NCBI GenBank assembly: GCA_900545865.1 | Contig: URAN01000035.1 | Coordinates: forward strand, 1 to 26,892 | Source of the DNA: an uncultured Eubacteriales bacterium | GTDB taxonomy: Bacteria > Bacillota > Clostridia > Monoglobales > Monoglobaceae | Direction: 5' to 3' | Length of the DNA: 26,892 bases | Part shown: piece after piece, positions 23,446 through 26,892 of the stretch | How positions within the stretch are numbered: the first letter of the stretch is position 1 | How the letters are laid out: each line of letters starts with the position of its first letter | Notes under the pieces: generated by a model | The model's database searches: none | What the model was told of the DNA's origin: nothing | Seen by the model: the letters and a program-made list of their open reading frames with translations, nothing else | Program-made: the position numbers and the translations under genes

Positions 23446-23474
23446 TTGAGACCTTGAACTCCTTATGGTATAAT
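23446..23474 (+). promoter_or_regulatory. Transposase promoter
   Basis: TTGAGA (23446-23451), 17-bp spacer, TATAAT (23469-23474), starting right after the left terminal repeat. Confidence 0.75.
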
Positions 23475-23532
23475 GGTTTTACCACAAACCCAAATACCTC
23501 CCTGAAAATCAGAGAAAGGAGATCAAGATCTC

Positions 23533-24582
23533 ATGGTAAATATTATATCACACAATTGCCCTCGGTGCAACTCTTATTCACTTTATAAATACGGCAAGGA
23601 TAAGTTTGGTAATCAAAAATACCAATGCCGTAAATGCAAACATCAATTTGCACCTGATTTTGTTTCAAGTGGTTCAAGAGGTGCAAAACCACTTCCGCCA
23701 GAGCAAAGAAAATATCCTTCTTGCCCCGTTTGCGGTAAATCTGCATTTCTTCATCACGATTACAACGATTATTCTAATTATCGTTGCTCGGATAAAAAAT
23801 GCAATCATTCGTTCTTTCAAGCTAAACCTACTGTAAAGCTGCCTCCGTCTATGTCAAACATCATTGGCAAAGATAACTTTAAACGTATGCGACATAGTTT
23901 ACATTTAGTCATTACTGCTTTAACGCTGTTTTACATAGGCGGCACATCTTTTCGCAAGATTACTACAATGCTTGAAATGCTGTACAATATCAAGGTTTCT
24001 CATGTTACTATCAGTGACTGGTGCAAAAAATTCGCTCCCATTTTTCACTCCAAAATGCTTACTCTTATGCCTGCTATGAACTTTGACTCTGATGAGTGGC
24101 ATGCTGACGAAACTGTTGTCAAAATCTCAGGTAAAAAGTATTACGTTTGGTTTATCATTGACAGTGAAACAAGGTTTGTTTTAGGATTCCACCTATCACC
24201 TCACAGAGATTCTCCACAAGCTTTCAGCTTGTTTGATAGTGTAAAGCAATATGGCAAACCTAATGCTATTGTTACTGACCGCTATTCAGCTTACAAAGTG
24301 CCAACAAAGTCTATATTTGATGTTTCTCACATCAGAGTTGCCAGCTTTAAAGATGACATTTCCAACAATGTTATTGAAGCCTTTAACAAGCAGTTTAAAT
24401 ATTGGTACAAGACAAGATATGGTTTTAACTCTTTTGAAAGTGCTAATTCTATGATTATGATGTTTGTATTCTTTTACAATTTCATCAGACCTCATAGTTC
24501 CTTATCTAACCTTACACCTGCTCAGGTTGCCGGATTAAAATATTCTAAGCGACAACAAAATTCTTTGTTACTCGTATCCTGA
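23533..24582 (+). CDS. IS6-like DDE transposase with N-terminal zinc ribbons
   Basis: The 349-residue transposase has two CxxC-type zinc ribbons (CPRCNSYSLYKYG ... CRKCKHQF and CPVCGKSAF ... CSDKKCNHSF) in the first ~95 residues. The catalytic domain has WHADETVVKISGKKYYVWF (first D), VTDRYSAY (second D) and SNNVIEAFNKQFKYW (E), the IS6-type spacing, then YGFNSFESANSM. The N-terminal zinc region makes it longer than the classical ~235-residue IS26-type enzyme. AAAGGAGA lies eleven bases before the ATG. Frame intact, so the IS may be active. IS1595-like membership was considered but the WHADE/8-bp duplication combination fits IS6-like better. Confidence 0.87.
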   Translation: MVNIISHNCPRCNSYSLYKYGKDKFGNQKYQCRKCKHQFAPDFVSSGSRGAKPLPPEQRKYPSCPVCGKSAFLHHDYNDYSNYRCSDKKCNHSFFQAKPTVKLPPSMSNIIGKDNFKRMRHSLHLVITALTLFYIGGTSFRKITTMLEMLYNIKVSHVTISDWCKKFAPIFHSKMLTLMPAMNFDSDEWHADETVVKISGKKYYVWFIIDSETRFVLGFHLSPHRDSPQAFSLFDSVKQYGKPNAIVTDRYSAYKVPTKSIFDVSHIRVASFKDDISNNVIEAFNKQFKYWYKTRYGFNSFESANSMIMMFVFFYNFIRPHSSLSNLTPAQVAGLKYSKRQQNSLLLVS

Positions 24583-24709
24583 TTTTCGCTTAGTTAATAC
24601 TCAAATGGTCGTTCTGTGATTTGTCATAGGGCGTGCCTTGGCACGTTCATTTTTACCCTTGACTAATCGCAGACGAGCATTTACAAGCTTTCAAGCGAAA
24701 ATCTGCGAT
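24581..24709 (+). other. Nested inverted repeats in the 3' region of the IS
   Basis: GATTTTCGCTT (24581-24591) is complementary to AAGCGAAAATC (24693-24703), and ATCGCAGA (24666-24673) to TCTGCGAT (24702-24709). A short palindrome CGTGCCTTGGCACG (24632-24645) followed by TTCATTTTT may be the transposase terminator. The two long pairings share bases and would compete. Confidence 0.45.
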
Positions 24710-24757
24710 ATTTGGTGAAATTGTTATGCCATTCTTTCATTTTTACTTTACACTACC

Positions 24758-24765
24758 ATATTTCT
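24758..24765. repeat. Target-site duplication, right
   Basis: ATATTTCT, identical to 23415-23422; five bases from the controller gene's stop codon. Confidence 0.9.
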
Positions 24766-24770
24766 GTGTA

Positions 24771-24977
24771 TTAAAGTTCTTTAAAAAGTTCGCTTAAAGA
24801 TACACCGAGTCCATCAGCAATTTTCTTTATGTTGCAGATTGAAATATTTCTACGACCGGCTTCTACAGAAGCAAAGTAAGTTCTGTCCATTTCAATGCTT
24901 AAAGCAAATTTTTCTTGGCTCAAACCAGTTTTAGCGCGAAGTTCTTTGATTCTTTCACCTAAATCTTTGGTGATCAT
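24771..24977 (-). CDS. Controller (C) protein of the restriction-modification system, XRE-type HTH
   Basis: The 68-residue protein is almost only an HTH: LGERIKELRAKTGLSQEKFA, then DRTYFASVEAGRRNISICNIKKIADGLGVSLSELF. The DRTYxxxVExGxRN...NIxKIA pattern is the signature of type II controller proteins (C.PvuII-like), which activate the endonuclease gene and delay restriction after entry into a new host. I chose ATG 24977, after GGAGGTG; upstream methionines lie before that site. It reads toward the endonuclease gene; without the IS the two would be 32 bases apart, a normal C-R operon. Its own promoter is divergent from that of the AIPR gene. Confidence 0.8.
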   Translation of the reverse strand: MITKDLGERIKELRAKTGLSQEKFALSIEMDRTYFASVEAGRRNISICNIKKIADGLGVSLSELFKEL

Positions 24978-25001
24978 ATGTAACACCTCCATCTCATTTA
25001 T

Positions 25002-25030
25002 ATTATACAAGTAAACGGGCTATATGGCAA
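25002..25030 (-). promoter_or_regulatory. Promoter of the controller gene
   Basis: Read leftward: TTGCCA (25025-25030), 17-bp spacer, TATAAT (25002-25007). AACGG occurs twice as a direct repeat (25014-25018 and 25029-25033) across the -35 and spacer; it is a possible controller-binding site but does not match the textbook GACT...AGTC C-box. Confidence 0.65.
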
Positions 25031-25057
25031 CGGATTATAAGCAACAACGAAAAACAC

Positions 25058-25086
25058 TTGACATTTTATAAATAAGGTGCTATAAT
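25058..25086 (+). promoter_or_regulatory. Promoter of the AIPR gene
   Basis: TTGACA (25058-25063), 17-bp spacer, TATAAT (25081-25086), exact consensus. Only 27 bp separate it from the controller promoter on the other strand, so one bound controller could influence both. Confidence 0.85.
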
Positions 25087-25182
25087 ATGCTCATCTACAA
25101 ACGAATGTGTTTGTTAGATTACCAGTATCTTTTTACGGATGTGGATTTGCATATAAACCTTATTTGATATCTTAGAGGAGTT

Positions 25183-25223
25183 ATCTGTATTTTGGCATTC
25201 GTAAAATACAGATTTATTTTTTA
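25183..25223 (+). terminator. Intrinsic terminator in the AIPR leader (candidate attenuator)
   Basis: ATCTGTATTTT (25183-25193) pairs perfectly with AAAATACAGAT (25203-25213), loop GGCATTCGT, followed by TTATTTTTTAT. It lies about 100 nt after the transcription start and directly before the AIPR ribosome site, so transcripts must pass a terminator to reach the gene. Confidence 0.7.
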
Positions 25224-25245
25224 TAAGGAGATGTGGTTTATATGA
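25192..25245 (+). CDS. Possible 17-codon leader peptide overlapping the AIPR start
   Basis: TTG 25192 opens MAFVKYRFIFYKEMWFI and stops at TGA 25243-25245, which overlaps the AIPR ATG (25242) as ATGA. AGAGGAG (25174-25180) lies eleven bases upstream, a good ribosome site with no other use. The frame runs through the terminator hairpin and the AIPR ribosome site, so a translating ribosome would unfold the stem and could restart at the AIPR gene. The role is inferred; there is no proof it is translated. Confidence 0.4.
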   Translation: MAFVKYRFIFYKEMWFI

Positions 25246-26444
25246 CACAACTGAAACTGAAAGCAAAAGAATTTAAGAAGATGGCAGATCCTAACTATCC
25301 GAAGGGTAAGCATGTAAAATATGTTTGTTATGTGCAAGCAAATAGTATTCCGCAAGAAATGTCAGATTGGATGGAAACAAACCCTAGAGAGCAAAAAATG
25401 ACAACGAATGTTGCCAATAAAATTAAGGATAGCCTAAGGGATAACGAATATTTCCATGAATTGAATAGAGGTATTTTAATATCCTCTCTTTCCACCACTT
25501 GGGACAATAAAACAGAGGAATTAACAATTTCTTTTGATAATCCCGAAATCCACGGCAATATAGATGGGGGACACACATTAAGAGCTATTTTGGAAGCAAA
25601 AAGTAAAAACTATCTTTCAAATGATAAATTTGTATTTTTTGAAATTTTTGAAGGTATCGAATCTCCTGTTGAATTAGCAGCAGCTAGAAATACATCTGTA
25701 CAAGTTGATTTAAAATCTATTGCTGAGTTGGAAAATAGCTTTGAGATATTAAAGGAAGCATTGTCAAATAATTCATTTTACAATAGGATTCAATTTAAGA
25801 TGAACGAACACTATAATGATGAAGGAATTGATCCTATTGATGTTAGAGAGATAATTTCTATATTGCTTATGTTTAGCCAAGAAATATACCCATATAAAAC
25901 AGCTGATGGTGTTCTCTCTGATGTTCAACCAATGCAGTGTTATTCAGGTAAAGAGGCAAGCCTGAAAAAATTCCTCAAACAAAATGGCGGTATGGAAGAA
26001 CAACAAAAAATAGATCGTGAAAATATGATAAGAAATATGATGCCTATTATTGATGATATTTTCACACTTTGGGAAAAAATTGAAACATCTTTTGCAAGCG
26101 TGTCTAATGGTACAGGAAGAAGATTCGGAACAAGAAAATATACTAAATATGATGGAGGTAAAGTAGTAGGAAAATCATTTTTACAGCAACAGGATTTGCA
26201 ATACTATATTCCAAAGGGATTGATGTATCCGGTTGTTGGATCATTTCGTGCTTTAGTACAACGAAATACTGATGGAACATATTACTGGAAGAAAAACCCT
26301 ATTGAGGTTTGGGATGCTTTGGGAGCAAAGCTTGTTACAATCGTTTTGGATGAAAAAGCCGAAAACCCGGATGTCATAGCAAAAAACAGTAATTTGTGGA
26401 GTAACTTATTTAAAGAAGTTTATATTTACGGATATATGTCATAA
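25242..26444 (+). CDS. AIPR family protein (abortive infection phage resistance)
   Basis: The 400-residue protein contains the AIPR signature: FHELNRGILISS near residue 75, then IHGNIDGGHTLRAILE near residue 105 and AAARNTSVQVDLKSIAELE near residue 150. AIPR proteins are tied to abortive phage-infection systems of Gram-positive bacteria and often sit beside restriction-modification genes; the biochemical activity is unknown. Start ATG 25242 follows AAGGAGATG; GTG 25233 overlaps that site. AT-rich composition matches the methyltransferase and endonuclease genes, suggesting they travelled together. It is the last gene of the IME before attR. Confidence 0.83.
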   Translation: MTQLKLKAKEFKKMADPNYPKGKHVKYVCYVQANSIPQEMSDWMETNPREQKMTTNVANKIKDSLRDNEYFHELNRGILISSLSTTWDNKTEELTISFDNPEIHGNIDGGHTLRAILEAKSKNYLSNDKFVFFEIFEGIESPVELAAARNTSVQVDLKSIAELENSFEILKEALSNNSFYNRIQFKMNEHYNDEGIDPIDVREIISILLMFSQEIYPYKTADGVLSDVQPMQCYSGKEASLKKFLKQNGGMEEQQKIDRENMIRNMMPIIDDIFTLWEKIETSFASVSNGTGRRFGTRKYTKYDGGKVVGKSFLQQQDLQYYIPKGLMYPVVGSFRALVQRNTDGTYYWKKNPIEVWDALGAKLVTIVLDEKAENPDVIAKNSNLWSNLFKEVYIYGYMS

Positions 26445-26576
26445 TTGTTCTTGATGTATTTTAAATATAAAAACAACTACTATTAAGTGTAAAATGCATT
26501 AATCAGCAGTCCTACGCAAATAACATACAAGTAACAAAAATTCGAGAAAACCCCGTAAAATCAGGCTTTTCGGGAA
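26445..26576. other. IME right-end noncoding region
   Basis: No convincing gene. It holds an ACAAGTAACAAAAAT arm-type site at 26527-26541 that matches the left-end repeat at 15102-15116 in 14 of 15 positions and in the same orientation, preceded by a related ATAACATACAAG. A hairpin CCCGTAAAA/TTTTCGGG lies at about 26552-26574, next to attR. Confidence 0.6.
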
Positions 26577-26584
26577 GCAGAAAA

Positions 26585-26599
26585 TTCTCAAAGAGATAA
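26585..26599. other. attR of the integrated element
   Basis: TCAAAGAGATAA (26588-26599) repeats the attL core. In frame the site reads RKFSKR-stop, an S9-like C-terminus, i.e. the displaced tail of rpsI. Arm-type site 26527-26541 lies inside, mirroring the left end. Confidence 0.7.
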
Positions 26600-26631
26600 T
26601 TTGCTTTATCTTATCAAATTGCAAAACTTCA

Positions 26632-26663
26632 AAAGGTATTCGCTCATTGTGGATGCCTTTTTT
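26632..26663 (+). terminator. Displaced rpsI operon terminator, copy 1
   Basis: AAAGGTATTCG (26632-26642) pairs with TGGATGCCTTT (26650-26660) through 11 pairs including G-U, loop CTCATTG, then a T-tract. It is probably the native rplM-rpsI terminator, moved away by the insertion. Confidence 0.7.
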
Positions 26664-26761
26664 CATTGCAAATTATCTCGTCTCAACCCGAGGGAAACAA
26701 ATGCACAGCCTTTGTTTCTCGCGCCTAAAAAAGGTACACCGTACCTTTTTTAACGGTGCGA

Positions 26762-26778
26762 CAGTTTTCAAAGAGATA
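26762..26778. other. Second rpsI-like attachment sequence
   Basis: CAGTTTTCAAAGAGATA is identical to 14963-14979 at attL, longer than the match at the nearer attR. It reads VRQFSKR-stop in frame. It suggests a second att site, left by an earlier insertion or usable by tandem integration. Confidence 0.65.
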
Positions 26779-26811
26779 GTTTGCTTTATCTTATCAAACT
26801 GCAAAACTTCA

Positions 26812-26843
26812 AAAGGTATTCGCTCATTGCGGATGCCTTTTTT
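26812..26843 (+). terminator. Displaced rpsI operon terminator, copy 2
   Basis: Same stem as copy 1 at a distance of 180 bp; the closing G-U pair of copy 1 is a G-C pair here, followed by the same T-tract. Confidence 0.7.
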
Positions 26844-26892
26844 CATTGCAAATTATCTCGTCTCAACCCGAGGGAAACAAATGCACAGCCTT

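Larger units (their letters stand above)
23423..24757 (+). mobile_element. IS6-like insertion sequence, 1335 bp, complete
   Basis: Ends are imperfect terminal inverted repeats: left 23423-23445 and right 24734-24757 (read inward from the right GGTAGTGTAAAGTAAAAATGAAAG, given as GGTAGTGTAAAGTAAAAATG plus GAAAG-like end), matching at about 18 of 24 positions. They are flanked by the 8-bp duplication ATATTTCT. One transposase gene fills the element. The insertion lies between the controller gene and the restriction endonuclease gene, in the space that held their 32-nt junction. Perfect duplications suggest a recent direct insertion rather than a cointegrate resolution. Confidence 0.85.
14969..26599. 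mobile_element. Integrative mobilizable element (~11.6 kb) inserted at the 3' end of rpsI
   Basis: Boundaries are set by the 12-bp direct repeat at 14969-14980 and 26588-26599, with integrase arm-type repeats inside each end. Content: tyrosine integrase, XRE repressor, small excision/replication-type genes, TnpV, MobC, MOBP relaxase with candidate oriT, then a restriction-modification and AIPR cargo region carrying an IS. There are no type IV secretion, coupling-protein or VirB4-like genes, so it would need a helper conjugative element. Base composition is clearly more AT-rich than the host genes to the left, most markedly in the methyltransferase and AIPR genes, suggesting that cargo came from a different source than the backbone. 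Confidence 0.8.
26588..26892 (+). repeat. Tandem 180-bp repeat carrying rpsI-like tail and terminator (second copy cut by window end)
   Basis: 26588-26712 and 26768-26892 are the same sequence with three differences. Each unit starts with TCAAAGAGATA and a stop codon, has a hairpin AATTTG/CAAATT (26598-26603 with 26615-26620) that reads AGTTTG/CAAACT in the second, then a terminator, then AAACAAA...TTTGTTT. The first unit ends with a perfect palindrome AAAAAAGGTAC/GTACCTTTTTT (about 26727-26751). The second unit begins with 17 bases identical to attL and reads VRQFSKR-stop. Confidence 0.75.

Noticed and set aside
24978..25057. Canonical C-box before the controller gene
   Set aside because: No clear GACT...AGTC pair; only an AACGG direct repeat, kept as a weak candidate.
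25087..25167. Leader peptide starting at ATG 25087
   Set aside because: The ATG follows the -10 box by one base and so is upstream of the expected transcript start; the inner ATG 25105 lacks a Shine-Dalgarno.

Overview
The window reads as a chromosomal segment of an anaerobic, low-to-moderate GC Firmicute of the class Clostridia (my inference from gene content, near-consensus TTGACA/TATAAT promoters with 17-bp spacers, AGGAGG-type ribosome sites and frequent TTG/GTG starts). It contains a more AT-rich integrated mobile element and no rRNA, tRNA or CRISPR.

Left part, about 1-14,980, is host core. A leftward operon encodes two FAD oxidoreductases, one with a C-terminal Fe-S domain, and a cysteine-rich DUF1667 protein, a set typical of anaerobic glycerol-3-phosphate oxidation. 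Divergent from it are an RpiR/SIS regulator and an organophosphate-type MFS transporter, with a large inverted repeat (candidate operator) between the promoters. Then follow leuA (leucine synthesis), an exported SLH-M13 metallopeptidase, a D-2-hydroxyacid dehydrogenase, a dCMP deaminase, dxr (isoprenoids), rseP (site-2 protease) and the ribosomal operon rplM-rpsI. A ~100-nt structured leader with a pseudoknot that reaches the ribosome-binding region occurs twice, before the DUF1667 gene and before the dCMP deaminase gene. A 56-bp repeat with compensatory base changes flanks the DUF1667 gene.

Right part, about 14,969-26,599, is an integrative mobilizable element (IME) inserted in the 3' end of rpsI. 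It has a tyrosine integrase beside attL, integrase arm-type repeats at both ends, an XRE repressor with divergent promoters, small replication/excision-type genes, TnpV, MobC and a MOBP-type relaxase with a candidate oriT, but no conjugation apparatus. Its cargo is defensive: a fused HTH/DNA methyltransferase, an MvaI/BcnI-family restriction endonuclease, a C-type controller protein and a divergently transcribed AIPR-family (abortive infection) protein behind a terminator-bearing leader.

An intact IS6-like insertion sequence with a perfect 8-bp target duplication sits between the controller gene and the endonuclease gene, splitting what was evidently a C-R operon. Beyond the IME, two tandem 180-bp units each carry an rpsI-like tail and a terminator; their three differences all preserve RNA pairing, including one compensatory pair.
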